Assembly: GCA_963650485.1 (NCBI GenBank)
Contig: CAVJLN010000013.1
Location: 1 to 64,000 of the forward strand
Reading direction: 5' to 3'
Source: Suilimivivens sp963650485
Lineage (GTDB): Bacteria > Bacillota > Clostridia > Lachnospirales > Lachnospiraceae
DNA length: 64,000 nt
Shown: positions 50,606-59,314 of the stretch, in pieces
How the letters are laid out: the number at the start of each line of letters is the position of its first letter
Numbering within the stretch: the stretch's first letter is position 1
Translations under genes and position numbers: made by a program
Notes under the pieces: generated by a model
Seen by the model: the letters and a program-made list of their open reading frames with translations, nothing else
Databases searched by the model: none
What the model was told of the DNA's origin: nothing

Positions 50606-51839
50606 AAAACAATTACAACAGGTGGATGCACAGATTAAGCGCCTTTTGAAGTCTGACAGTTTTTACGGAGAGGTATACCGTAAGGCAGGAATTACAGGAG
50701 TAAGCAGTCAGGAAGATTTTGAGAAAATTCCTTTTTCCAGCAAGGACGATCTGAGAAACGCGTACCCTTTAGGAATTCAGGCAGTTCCGGAAGAGGAGGC
50801 TGTGAGAATTCATTCTTCTTCGGGAACAACCGGAAAACCGGTCATTATTCCTTATACTGCTAAGGATGTAGATGACTGGGCAATTATGTTTGCACGCTGT
50901 TATGAGACTGCAGGAATCACGAATAAAGACCGTATTCAGATCACTCCGGCTTATGGCTTATGGACAGCCGGAATCGGTTTCCAGAATGGAGCAGAAAAGC
51001 TTGGAGCCATGGCTGTTCCGATGGGACCGGGTAATACGGATAAGCAGATTCAGATGATGATGGATCTGAAAACAACAGTATTGACGGCGACCTCTTCTTA
51101 TGCGCTCCTGCTTGCCGAGGAAATCAACAGGCGTGGTCTTCGGGATAAGATTTATCTGAAAAAGGGTGTTTTCGGGTCTGAGCGCTGGAGTAAGAAGATG
51201 CGTGAATACATTCAGCAGGAGCTTGGAATTGAGCTGTATGATATCTATGGACTGACCGAGATTTATGGTCCGGGCATTGGTATCAACTGTGAGAAGGAGC
51301 ATGGTATTCACTATTGGGATGATTATATTTATATTGAAATTATTGATCCGGAGACCGGGGTACCTGTACCGGACGGAGAGGCCGGTGAGATTGTTATTAC
51401 AACGCTGGTCAAGGAGGGAGCACCTCTGTTGCGTTTCCGTACCCATGACCTTTCCAGAATTATCCCGGAGAAGTGTTCCTGCGGACGTTCTTATCCGCGC
51501 CTTGATACCATTGGAGGCAGAAGTGATGACATGTTTAAGGTTCGCGGTGTCAATATGTTCCCTAAGCAGGTGGAGGAACTGTTACAGGATGTGGATGGTG
51601 TTTTAAGTGAATATCATATTACCATTGCACACGATGATGACAATAATAAAGATATTATGATTCTGACGGTAGAGGTAGATGGCCGTGTGGACTTTGAAAA
51701 GACAACATTACATATCCGTGAACTCTTTAAGTCCCGTATCGGTATGACGCCGAAAGTGACTGCTGTTCCGGTTGGTACACTGCAGAGGAGCGAGAAGAAG
51801 ACCAAGCGTGTCGTTGATTACCGTTATCTATCATCATAA
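50592..51839 (+). CDS. paaK: Phenylacetate-CoA ligase family (aryl-CoA ligase)
   Basis: 415-residue adenylate-forming ligase. AMP-binding motif SSSGTTGKPVIIPYT (about residues 77-91), YDIYGLTEIYGPG and the C-terminal hinge RLDTIGGRSDDMFKVRGVNMFP. It starts 14 bases inside iorB with AGGAG upstream. With IorAB it can interconvert aryl acetates (phenylacetate, indoleacetate) and their CoA esters, giving ATP in the degradative direction, the usual gut pathway for aromatic amino acids. Confidence 0.92.
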   Translation: MKLSEKQLQQVDAQIKRLLKSDSFYGEVYRKAGITGVSSQEDFEKIPFSSKDDLRNAYPLGIQAVPEEEAVRIHSSSGTTGKPVIIPYTAKDVDDWAIMFARCYETAGITNKDRIQITPAYGLWTAGIGFQNGAEKLGAMAVPMGPGNTDKQIQMMMDLKTTVLTATSSYALLLAEEINRRGLRDKIYLKKGVFGSERWSKKMREYIQQELGIELYDIYGLTEIYGPGIGINCEKEHGIHYWDDYIYIEIIDPETGVPVPDGEAGEIVITTLVKEGAPLLRFRTHDLSRIIPEKCSCGRSYPRLDTIGGRSDDMFKVRGVNMFPKQVEELLQDVDGVLSEYHITIAHDDDNNKDIMILTVEVDGRVDFEKTTLHIRELFKSRIGMTPKVTAVPVGTLQRSEKKTKRVVDYRYLSS

Positions 51840-53024
51840 ATCAGCTTTTGCCTGCTTTTTGAGGGTGAACAGAATGCACACCAGCATACAGATCGGGAAA
51901 ACAATTCCCGCTAGGATGCCGTAGTGGAGATCATTATTTAGGAGTCCGGTACAGAAGCCTACGAGGGTGGGACCGCCGGAGCAGCCGACATCACCGGCTA
52001 AAGCAAGCAGGGCGAACATCGCAGTTCCCCCATTGCGGATGGTTATAGAGGCCTTACTGAATGTGCCGGGCCACAGGATTCCTACGGATAATCCGCACAG
52101 TCCGCATCCAATCAGACTGAAAACGGGATTCGGACTTAAGGAAATACACAAATAGGAAAGAATGCACAGGATCGTACTTCCTGCCATAAAGCGGTTCAAG
52201 TCAATCCGGTCACCGAATTTCCCGTAGAAAGCACGGGAGCTTCCCATGAGGATGGCGAAAGCCATAGGGCCTGCAAGGTCACCGATGGTCTTCGTTACAC
52301 CAAGTCCCTGTTCTGCAAAGGTGGAAGCCCACTGGCTGACCGCCTGCTCACTGGCACCGGCGCAGAGCATCATAAGGAATAAAATCCAGAAAAATTTATT
52401 CTTAACAAGCTGTGAAAGAGAAAGACCCTCTTCTCCTTCCTCAATCAGCGGTGCAATTGGTACCTTTAAGAAAAGAATACCGTTGCATAATGGAATAATC
52501 GCCCACAGAAGCGCCATGATCTTCCAGTGCTCGATTCCTACAATCGAGAAGAAGATCGTGGAAAGCAATACGACGGCAACATGTCCCCAGCAGTAAAAGG
52601 AATGCAATAGGCTCATCGCCTTTTCCTTGTTATCGGTCGGACAGGATTCCATAATCGGACTGACAAGTACCTCCAGTAAGCCGCCGCCGACTGCGTAGAT
52701 TACGATGGCAATCAGAAGTCCGATAAAAGGATCCGGCAGCACATCCGGAAGAATGGTTAACAGGACGAAGCCGGCAAAGGCACATCCGTGTGCAATCAGC
52801 ATACTGACACGGTAGCCGATTTTGTCCACAAATTTCACAGAGCAGAGGTCAATCACAAGCTGTATTGCAAAGTTGATCGTAATAAATAAAGTAATCTTTG
52901 TCAGAGGAATACCATAGGTACTCTGAAAGGTCAAAAATAATAAGGGAACAAAATTATTGACGATGGCCTGTACTATGTAGCCGATGAAGCAGGCATTGAT
53001 GGTTGCTTTAAAATTCTTTTCCAT
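51834..53024 (-). CDS. Major facilitator superfamily transporter
   Basis: About 396-residue MFS permease with 12 helices. It converges with paaK, their stop codons overlapping by 6 bases. ATG 53024 (AAGGAG upstream) is preferred over 53042. No substrate motif was recognised; the sequence resembles sugar/fucose-type MFS members (GYRVSMLIAHGCAFAGF). A role in aromatic or sugar export is inference. Confidence 0.8.
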   Translation of the reverse strand: MEKNFKATINACFIGYIVQAIVNNFVPLLFLTFQSTYGIPLTKITLFITINFAIQLVIDLCSVKFVDKIGYRVSMLIAHGCAFAGFVLLTILPDVLPDPFIGLLIAIVIYAVGGGLLEVLVSPIMESCPTDNKEKAMSLLHSFYCWGHVAVVLLSTIFFSIVGIEHWKIMALLWAIIPLCNGILFLKVPIAPLIEEGEEGLSLSQLVKNKFFWILFLMMLCAGASEQAVSQWASTFAEQGLGVTKTIGDLAGPMAFAILMGSSRAFYGKFGDRIDLNRFMAGSTILCILSYLCISLSPNPVFSLIGCGLCGLSVGILWPGTFSKASITIRNGGTAMFALLALAGDVGCSGGPTLVGFCTGLLNNDLHYGILAGIVFPICMLVCILFTLKKQAKADL

Positions 53025-53088
53025 AGAAAATCTCCTTGTCATATCTATCGTATTCAGCGTATCTATTATAAATTATAGCGGGATTAGG

Positions 53089-53104
53089 GGTTCTGAATAG
53101 TTAC
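53089..53104 (+). repeat. Solo MITE end
   Basis: GGTTCTGAATAGTTAC, identical to the right end of MITE copy C, alone between the MFS gene and the DUF4854 gene. Confidence 0.5.
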
Positions 53105-53126
53105 CTCTTATGTATATTACCAGGAA

Positions 53127-53546
53127 TTAGTCCGCGGTGTATTCGCTCTCTGCAAGTGTTTCGCCGTTGTAGAGATAACGTACAATGACACTGGCATTGT
53201 CAACCTTGAGTTCCTCATTTAAATCGGATGCGATTCCCTCATAAGTAGATGCTTCTGACTCACACCCGGAAACAAGCTGCTCCTTTACTGCATCAAGCAT
53301 GGAGTCATCAATCGACCCCTCTTCAAAGGTATATTCATAAATTAAGGTGTTTCCCTCTGCAAGAATTTCGATGGAAATTTCGGAGTCGTTTACACTATCC
53401 TTAGCTTCCTGAACCATTTTCTGCATTTCTTCGGTCTGGAAATATTCTTCCAAGGCCGCATCCTTATTTTTTCCACATGCGGTTATCGCCAGCATTTGTG
53501 TCATAACGATGGCAGCAACAATTGTTTTTAAAGTGATTTTCTTCAT
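53127..53546 (-). CDS. DUF4854 lipoprotein
   Basis: 139-residue exported lipoprotein: signal (LKTIVAAIVMTQML), lipobox AITAC, then a small domain with GNTLIYEYTFEE and EASTYEGIASDL matching the DUF4854 family of Lachnospiraceae. Function unknown. AGGA spaced 5 bases before the ATG at 53546 supports this start over 53558. Confidence 0.7.
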   Translation of the reverse strand: MKKITLKTIVAAIVMTQMLAITACGKNKDAALEEYFQTEEMQKMVQEAKDSVNDSEISIEILAEGNTLIYEYTFEEGSIDDSMLDAVKEQLVSGCESEASTYEGIASDLNEELKVDNASVIVRYLYNGETLAESEYTAD

Positions 53547-53795
53547 CGTTTTCCTCATAAAGGAAAGCAGTCTCTCTGCTTTCGTGGATTATCATTTATA
53601 CAAATTCTAAGCTTATTGGTAAAATGCGTTTCTGTCAAGATAAAATAGTAAGAAGTTATCAACAGATAGTAACAGTCAGGAGTACTAAATTCCTATGTGT
53701 GTATAGTGAAAAATACACAAAAATAATTCCAAATCGAATTATTTTATGATAATATATACCAATAGATATTGCAATGAAAGGTAGCGTGTAAGAGT
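53547..53795. other. Divergent intergenic region before chemoreceptor
   Basis: No gene. A perfect inverted repeat AAATAATTC/GAATTATTT (about 53718-53744) lies in the chemoreceptor promoter region, with an AT-rich GATAATATATA just after it. No convincing sigma-28 promoter was found. Confidence 0.4.
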
Positions 53796-55574
53796 ATGAT
53801 TAATGTGCAAAATGAAACCAAAGCAACTGTAGGGAAGACAGGCAGCAGTTCAAATGATAAAATAGGATTTTTTCATTCCATGAGATTCAAGTTCATTCAG
53901 TTTTTAGTTATTGCATTGGCAGTTATGACCGTAGTGAGTTTTATGGCACTTGTACCGGGAGTTCGGAGAAATTTAATCACGAACACGGAGAATTATTTAA
54001 CAGACAGTGCAGTTTTAACAGGGCGCGGACTTGATCGGGAGCTGACTTCCCGTACATGGGATGAAGTGATGAATACAGAGTCACTTGGCGATGTGGCCGG
54101 AAATGTCAGTGTGAAAGGATTGGATTCCAGTTATTGTTATCTTGTATCAGCAGATGGAACAATGCTTTATCATCCAACAGCGGATAAGATCGGACAGCCG
54201 GTAGAGAATGAAGCAGTGAAATCATTGCTTGCCGGATTGGAGAAGGGACAGCATCCGGATCCTGCAGTTATTAAATATGATTTCCGTGGCACCATGAAAT
54301 ATGCGGCATACTATATTGGAGAAAATTCGAATTTTATTGTAATTGTATCGGCAGATGAAGAGGAGTTCCTTGCAGGGATAAACAGCTTTGTGAAGCAGGA
54401 TATTGTTTACAGTGTCATTACTTTATTTATATTTATGGTAATTGGTTACATAATGATTACATGGTTTATCAGTCCGATTGTCCGGTTATCCAAGCGAGTA
54501 TATAGTCTTGCCGATATGGATTTCCGTGCAGATGAGAAGCTGGAATTGCTGGGTAAGCGTCGCGATGAAACAGGTTCCATGGCACGGGCGCTGACCTATA
54601 TGAGACAGGAGATGGTAGAGGTTGTAAATGGTATTACCGCACAAAGCAAAGAGTTATTTGAAGCTTCTAATGACATGAGTGAATCTGCAGCACATATTAC
54701 AGCATCTGTAAATGATGTAGAAAAGGCAATTTCTGAAATCGCACAGGGAGCAACCTCCCAGGCACAGGAAACCCAGACAGCAACCGAGAATGTTATTCTG
54801 ATGGGTAACATGATTGAAGAAACCAATACGCAGATCGAGGAATTACATAGCAGTGCAAGTGGAATGCTTTCTTCCGCAGAGAAGGCTCTGGATATTTTGA
54901 AGCAGCTTAATGAGGTAAACAACCAGACGAAAGCAGCAATTGACACTGTTTATGAACAGACGAATACTACCAACGCCTCTGCACTGAAAATTAAGAAAGC
55001 AACCGATATTATTACAGATATTGCTGAGGAAACAAATCTCCTGTCCTTAAATGCTTCCATTGAAGCTGCACGTGCCGGTGAGCAGGGAAGAGGCTTTGCT
55101 GTTGTTGCATCCCAGATTCAGAAGCTGGCAGAACAGTCCAACGAATCCGCAAGACAGATCGGGGATATTATTAATCAGTTGATGGCAGACTCTGAGAAGT
55201 CTGTAGATACCATGAAGGATGTTAAGGCGGTCATTGATAAACAGGATGAATATGTAGCCAATACAGAGGAGTCCTTCCATGAAGTAAATGACGGTATTCA
55301 GAAATCCATTGAGGGAATTCGAACGATTGCAGATAAGACGGAGCAGCTTGATCAGGCAAGAGTGAAGGTTGTCGATGTGGTACAGAATCTAACGGCGATT
55401 GCAGAAGAGAATGCAGCAGGTACGGAGGAAACATCTGCATCCGCGGTAGAAGTGGGTAACACCATGATAGAAATGGCGGAGGAAGCTAAGCACTTAAGTG
55501 ATATTGCGAATAAGATGGAAGAGAATGTAAGGGTATTTGTGGTGGATGAAACAAAAGCCATGCTCCATTCATAG
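53796..55574 (+). CDS. Methyl-accepting chemotaxis protein (Cache)
   Basis: 592-residue chemoreceptor. Cytoplasmic N-terminal tail, TM1 (about 33-57), extracellular Cache-type sensor (YCYLVSADGTMLYHPTADKIGQPV; YIGENSNFIVIVSADEEEF), TM2 (about 205-230), HAMP and the signalling tip IAEETNLLSLNASIEAARAGEQGRGFAVVASQIQKLA. The final codons (CAT TCA TAG) are the start of an 87-bp tandem repeat. Confidence 0.9.
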   Translation: MINVQNETKATVGKTGSSSNDKIGFFHSMRFKFIQFLVIALAVMTVVSFMALVPGVRRNLITNTENYLTDSAVLTGRGLDRELTSRTWDEVMNTESLGDVAGNVSVKGLDSSYCYLVSADGTMLYHPTADKIGQPVENEAVKSLLAGLEKGQHPDPAVIKYDFRGTMKYAAYYIGENSNFIVIVSADEEEFLAGINSFVKQDIVYSVITLFIFMVIGYIMITWFISPIVRLSKRVYSLADMDFRADEKLELLGKRRDETGSMARALTYMRQEMVEVVNGITAQSKELFEASNDMSESAAHITASVNDVEKAISEIAQGATSQAQETQTATENVILMGNMIEETNTQIEELHSSASGMLSSAEKALDILKQLNEVNNQTKAAIDTVYEQTNTTNASALKIKKATDIITDIAEETNLLSLNASIEAARAGEQGRGFAVVASQIQKLAEQSNESARQIGDIINQLMADSEKSVDTMKDVKAVIDKQDEYVANTEESFHEVNDGIQKSIEGIRTIADKTEQLDQARVKVVDVVQNLTAIAEENAAGTEETSASAVEVGNTMIEMAEEAKHLSDIANKMEENVRVFVVDETKAMLHS

Positions 55575-55780
55575 CCCTGCGGGCTATTTCATGGACGGTT
55601 GTCGCCGTATCATAAAAAGAAACACAGCCAATAGGTGAGTAAATAGCCGAGCCATTCATAGCCCTGCGGGCTATTTCATGGACGGCTGTCGCCGTATCAT
55701 AAAAAGAAACACAGCCAATAGGTGAATAAATAGCCGAGCCATTCATAGCCCTGCGGGCTATTTCATGATGGGCTGTCGCC
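55565..55780. repeat. 87-bp tandem repeat, about 2.4 copies
   Basis: Units begin at 55565, 55652 and 55739 (last one partial, diverging after about 40 bases). Each unit contains the hairpin ATAGCCC-TGC-GGGCTAT, ACGG-YTGTCGCCGT and AAAAAGAAACACAGCC. The two full units differ at two positions. Unit length is a multiple of three and the reverse strand is open across it. The first unit overlaps the MCP stop. Confidence 0.85.
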
Positions 55781-55784
55781 CAAT

Positions 55785-55847
55785 AAGCTAAAAATAAAAA
55801 ACAGTTGATAATGCACAAGTGCCTTCAACTGTTTTTATTTTTAGCTT
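55785..55847. terminator. Bidirectional terminator between mcp and rubrerythrin
   Basis: Long stem of about 23 pairs: arms 55785-55808 and 55824-55847, including AACAGTTGA/TCAACTGTT and A- and T-rich flanks that provide a U-tract on either strand. It serves the convergent mcp and rubrerythrin genes. Confidence 0.85.
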
Positions 55848-55861
55848 GCTCGGCTTGTAGC

Positions 55862-56401
55862 TTAACCAAAGTATCTCTTTAACAGACCCTCAAATGCTTT
55901 GCCATGTCTTGCTTCGTCTCTAGCCATTTCGTGAACGGTATCATGGATGGCATCGAGGTTAGCAGCCTTGGCACGCTTTGCAAGATCAAACTTACCAGCG
56001 GTAGCGCCGTTTTCTGCATCAACTCTCATTTCAAGGTTCTTCTTGGTGGAATCGGTAACCACTTCACCTAAAAGCTCAGCGAATTTCGCAGCATGTTCTG
56101 CTTCTTCCCATGCAGCCTTTTCCCAGTAAAGTCCGATTTCCGGATAACCTTCTCTGTGAGCAACTCTTGCCATAGCAAGGTACATACCAACTTCGGTACA
56201 TTCCCCGTTAAAGTTTGCTCTGAGGTCTTCCAAGATATCCTCGCTTACACCCTGTGCAACACCTACAACATGCTCTGCAGCCCATACCTTTTCTTCGGAC
56301 TGTGCAGTAAACTTATCTGCGGGAGCTCCACAAACAGGGCACTTCTCCGGGGCTTCTTCTCCTTCGTGAACATAACCACAAACCTGACATACATACTTCA
56401 T
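55862..56401 (-). CDS. Reverse-type rubrerythrin
   Basis: 179-residue non-haem iron peroxidase protecting anaerobes from H2O2. Rubredoxin-like Cys4 motif at the N-terminus (YVCQVCGYVHEG...CPVCGAP), then a ferritin-like diiron domain with ECTEVGMY, EEAEHAAKFAEL and EMARDEARHGKAFE. Rubredoxin-first order defines the reverse rubrerythrin type of clostridia. It lies 66 bases downstream of a PerR-like regulator in the same direction. Confidence 0.93.
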   Translation of the reverse strand: MKYVCQVCGYVHEGEEAPEKCPVCGAPADKFTAQSEEKVWAAEHVVGVAQGVSEDILEDLRANFNGECTEVGMYLAMARVAHREGYPEIGLYWEKAAWEEAEHAAKFAELLGEVVTDSTKKNLEMRVDAENGATAGKFDLAKRAKAANLDAIHDTVHEMARDEARHGKAFEGLLKRYFG

Positions 56402-56445
56402 ACTCTTAATCTCCTTTTCTTTCTTAATTTCTTAATGCTTACTCT

Positions 56446-56462
56446 TGTAACAATCTGTTACA
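56446..56462. promoter_or_regulatory. Palindrome upstream of rubrerythrin
   Basis: TGTAACA-ATC-TGTTACA, a perfect 7-3-7 palindrome between perR and rubrerythrin. It may be an operator for the rubrerythrin gene or a weak hairpin; it differs from the palindrome before perR. Confidence 0.35.
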
Positions 56463-56467
56463 TAAAA

Positions 56468-56866
56468 TCATTGTTTACCCTTTTGATTCCGGGTACAGTT
56501 TCCACATATTCCATAAAAATAAGTGGTATGTCCCTGAACAATGCCATCAAAATTCTTAGCCGCTGCTTCGTTGATATAATCAATGTTCTCCATTTGAAGA
56601 TCGATGACACTTCCACATTCCTTACACACGAAATGATTGTGTGGAGAAGTGTCGGCATCAAAATGATCCGTTCCGTCCCCAACCCGCAGCCGGAGAATCT
56701 CTCCAAGATCCGATAACAATGTAAGATTACGATACACCGTACCGAGGCTGATATTGGGAAGCTGTTCACGAACATTCATGTAAACAACATCTGCAGTTGG
56801 ATGGTCTTTTCTTGTAGCAAGGAACTCTAAAATGGAATCCCTCTGCCTGCTGTGTTTTAATTGCAT
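56468..56866 (-). CDS. perR: Fur family regulator, PerR-like
   Basis: 132-residue metal-dependent repressor. Winged helix (TADVVYMNVREQLPNISLGTVYRNLTLLSDLGEI), then DHFDADTSPHNHFVCKECG with metal-binding His/Asp and the structural CX2C (VCKEC and ICGNC). Adjacent rubrerythrin argues for peroxide sensing (PerR) over iron or zinc control. ATG 56866 has GAGG upstream. Its promoter overlaps a perfect palindrome, implying autoregulation. Confidence 0.85.
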   Translation of the reverse strand: MQLKHSRQRDSILEFLATRKDHPTADVVYMNVREQLPNISLGTVYRNLTLLSDLGEILRLRVGDGTDHFDADTSPHNHFVCKECGSVIDLQMENIDYINEAAAKNFDGIVQGHTTYFYGICGNCTRNQKGKQ

Positions 56867-56884
56867 TCGTTACCTCATTTCTGA

Positions 56885-56903
56885 AACAGTAATGATTACT
56901 GTT
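56885..56903. promoter_or_regulatory. PerR/Fur-type operator
   Basis: AACAGTAATGATTACTGTT is a perfect 9-1-9 palindrome placed just downstream of the perR -10 box. Its core TAATGATTA fits the PerR/Fur box core TAATNATTA. Confidence 0.7.
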
Positions 56904-56906
56904 TTT

Positions 56907-56934
56907 ATTATAAACTAAAATTGAGATTTGTCAA
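56907..56934 (-). promoter_or_regulatory. perR promoter
   Basis: On the minus strand TTGACA (56934-56929), a 16-base spacer and TATAAT (56912-56907), both perfect hexamers. It is followed at once by the palindromic operator. Confidence 0.8.
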
Positions 56935-56995
56935 CTGAGTTTATAAAGTTTTTATAGATTTGATGAAATCTTTAGTAACCGTCCATCTTTTCCTA

Positions 56996-57010
56996 TGGTA
57001 TACTAGACCT
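56996..57010 (+). promoter_or_regulatory. Extended -10 promoter, leaderless start of kinase gene
   Basis: TGGTATACT (56996-57004) is an extended -10 element; its hexamer ends six bases before ATG 57011, so the transcript should begin at or next to the start codon. No ribosome-binding sequence is present. Confidence 0.45.
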
Positions 57011-58483
57011 ATGAAACTGAAGACACGTTTAATTATCACTTTTTTAACAATTGTATTATTACCGGCATTTCTGACAATTACCGCATTCATTTTTATCGGA
57101 GGATACCTGACCAGAAGCCAGCAGGAGCTTGGATTCCGAAATAGCGACTATAGTGTTATGATCGATCCGGCGCAGGCTTCACGACATATTTCGGACGAGG
57201 TTTTTTTAAAGGCACAGGAGCTGTTAAGTGAAGATCCGGATGCACTTGAGAATCCGGAGGTACTGGACGCTCTCAATGAAGAGGTAACAAATCGTTCCTC
57301 CTATATTCTGGTTCGCAAAAAGGATGAAATTCTTTATGCGGGGAATGAACAGGCGGCAAGCATTATTTTTGACAGTCTCCCGGATTTTAGTACAGAGAAT
57401 ATTACACAGGATACCAGTCATAGTGTTTACTATGATAATATGAACAAACTGGTCCGGCAGATGGATTTTTACTTCCCGGATGGAAGTGAAGGAAGCCTTT
57501 TTGTCATTACCAGAAGTAATACCAACGCTTCGAAGATTCTGCTGATTGATATGGCTGTAGCTATTGTGATTATCCTGATTATTACGAGCTGGTTTCTGAC
57601 CAAATGGATTGGAAAAGGTGTGTTTACACCGGTGAATCAGTTGAATGTTGCCATGCAGAATATTGCGGAGGGCAATCTGGAATATCATCTTCCGGAAAAT
57701 CTGGAAGGCGAAATCGGGGAACTATATCGCAATTATGAAGATATGCGGCTTCGCCTGAAGGAGTCCACAGATGAGAAGATTCTTGCGGAGAAGCAGAATC
57801 GGGAACTGGTCAGCAACATTTCCCATGATCTCAAAACCCCGATCACCGCAATTAAGGGATATGTAGAAGGAATCATGGACGGTGTTGCGGATACGCCGGA
57901 GAAGATGGATAAATATATCCGCACTATTTATAATAAAGCGAATGATATGGACCGGCTGATCAATGAGCTTACCGTATATTCAGGAATTGACAGTAACCGC
58001 ATTCCTTATCATTTTCACCGGATCAATGTGGCAGAATACTTCGGAGACTGTGTGGAAGAGGTTGGCCTGGATCTTGAATCCAAGAATGTGGAGCTGGATT
58101 ATTCCAATCTGGTAACGCAGGATACCATGATTATTGCGGATCCGGAGCAGATGAAAAGGGTGATCAATAACATCATCAGCAACAGTCTGAAATACATGGA
58201 TAAGCCGAAGGGCAAAATTGATATCCGGCTTTTGGATGAAGTCGATTCTGTACGGATTGAGATTGAAGATAATGGAAAAGGAATTGCGGCGAAGGATCTT
58301 CCGCTGATCTTTGAGCGGTTTTACCGGACGGACGCTTCCCGGAACTCTGCACAGGGTGGCAGCGGAATTGGCCTCAGCATCGTAAAGAAGATTATTGAGG
58401 ATCACGGTGGATATATCTGGGCAACCAGTAAAGAGGGCGAGGGAACGTGCATGCATTTCGTGATCCGTAAGTATCAGGGATAG
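57011..58483 (+). CDS. Sensor histidine kinase
   Basis: About 490-residue two-component kinase. TM1 at about residues 7-30, extracellular sensor of about 145 residues, TM2 at about 180-200, HAMP, DHp with H272 (SNISHDLKTPITAIKGYVEG), then the ATPase domain with N-box (NNIISNSLKYMD), G1 (DNGKGI) and G2 (GGSGIGLSIVKKI). ATG 57011 is chosen because the promoter lies directly upstream; the ORF from 56960 would start before it. The response regulator follows. Confidence 0.88.
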   Translation: MKLKTRLIITFLTIVLLPAFLTITAFIFIGGYLTRSQQELGFRNSDYSVMIDPAQASRHISDEVFLKAQELLSEDPDALENPEVLDALNEEVTNRSSYILVRKKDEILYAGNEQAASIIFDSLPDFSTENITQDTSHSVYYDNMNKLVRQMDFYFPDGSEGSLFVITRSNTNASKILLIDMAVAIVIILIITSWFLTKWIGKGVFTPVNQLNVAMQNIAEGNLEYHLPENLEGEIGELYRNYEDMRLRLKESTDEKILAEKQNRELVSNISHDLKTPITAIKGYVEGIMDGVADTPEKMDKYIRTIYNKANDMDRLINELTVYSGIDSNRIPYHFHRINVAEYFGDCVEEVGLDLESKNVELDYSNLVTQDTMIIADPEQMKRVINNIISNSLKYMDKPKGKIDIRLLDEVDSVRIEIEDNGKGIAAKDLPLIFERFYRTDASRNSAQGGSGIGLSIVKKIIEDHGGYIWATSKEGEGTCMHFVIRKYQG

Positions 58484-58601
58484 AACAGGTATATGAAAAC
58501 GGTATTCTACCTGCATAGGATCATAATGTACATGGATTACGGCAGTAACAACACATATATTCAGGAAGGAGAATGTACCGAAGGGTACAGATTTAGAAAC
58601 G

Positions 58602-59291
58602 ATGAGCAAGATATTAATTATTGAGGATGAAGAAGCAATTGCAGATCTTGAAAAGGATTACCTCGAGCTTAGCGGCTTCGAGGTGAAGATCTGTAATACA
58701 GGAGATGAGGGATTGCAGACCGCGTTTCGTGAAGAGTTTGATCTAATAGTGTTGGATCTTATGCTTCCGGGGCTGGATGGATTTGAGGTATGTAAGAGGG
58801 TTCGTGAAGAGAAGAACATTCCGATCATTATGGTTTCTGCAAAGAAAGAGGACATTGACAAAATCCGTGGATTAGGCATGGGAGCCGATGATTATATGAC
58901 GAAGCCGTTTAGTCCAAGCGAGCTTGTTGCCAGAGTGAAAGCCCATCTGGCACGTTATGATCGTCTGGTTGGCTCTTCCAATAAGAATAATGATGTGATT
59001 GAAATCCGTGGTATTCGGATCGACAAGACGGCAAGACGTGTTATGGTCGATGGAGAGGAGAAGGCGTTTACCGGTAAGGAATTCGATCTCCTGACCTTCC
59101 TTGCTGAGCATCCGAATCATGTATATACCAAAGAAGAGCTCTTCCGCGAGATCTGGGATATGGATTCCATTGGTGATATTGCAACCGTAACCGTTCATAT
59201 TAAGAAGATCCGTGAGAAGATCGAGTTTGATTCCGCCAAACCCCAGTATATTGAGACGATTTGGGGTGTGGGATATCGGTTTAAGGTGTGA
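58602..59291 (+). CDS. OmpR-family response regulator
   Basis: 229-residue regulator: receiver domain with phospho-acceptor D52 (LIVLDLMLPG), conserved K in MTKPFSPSEL, and a winged-helix OmpR/PhoB output domain (FDLLTFLAEHPNHVYTKEELFREIWD). It lies 118 bases after the kinase gene, its partner. The nearest AGGAG is far upstream, separated by a GTACC-GAAG-GGTAC hairpin (about 58575-58588), see findings. The genes regulated are not known. Confidence 0.92.
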   Translation: MSKILIIEDEEAIADLEKDYLELSGFEVKICNTGDEGLQTAFREEFDLIVLDLMLPGLDGFEVCKRVREEKNIPIIMVSAKKEDIDKIRGLGMGADDYMTKPFSPSELVARVKAHLARYDRLVGSSNKNNDVIEIRGIRIDKTARRVMVDGEEKAFTGKEFDLLTFLAEHPNHVYTKEELFREIWDMDSIGDIATVTVHIKKIREKIEFDSAKPQYIETIWGVGYRFKV

Positions 59292-59314
59292 AAACATATG
59301 CAAAAGGTGTAAAT

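Noticed and set aside
53559..53795. Sigma-28 promoter for the Cache chemoreceptor
   Set aside because: No TAAA-N15-GCCGATAT-like match was found.
55486..55818. 110-residue reverse ORF with repeated HEIARRAMNGSAIYSPIG
   Set aside because: It exists only because the 87-bp DNA repeat is a multiple of three; it lacks a ribosome site and overlaps the chemoreceptor end.
56093..56716. 207-residue plus-strand ORF across rubrerythrin and perR
   Set aside because: It is antisense to two well-identified genes and shows no family signature.
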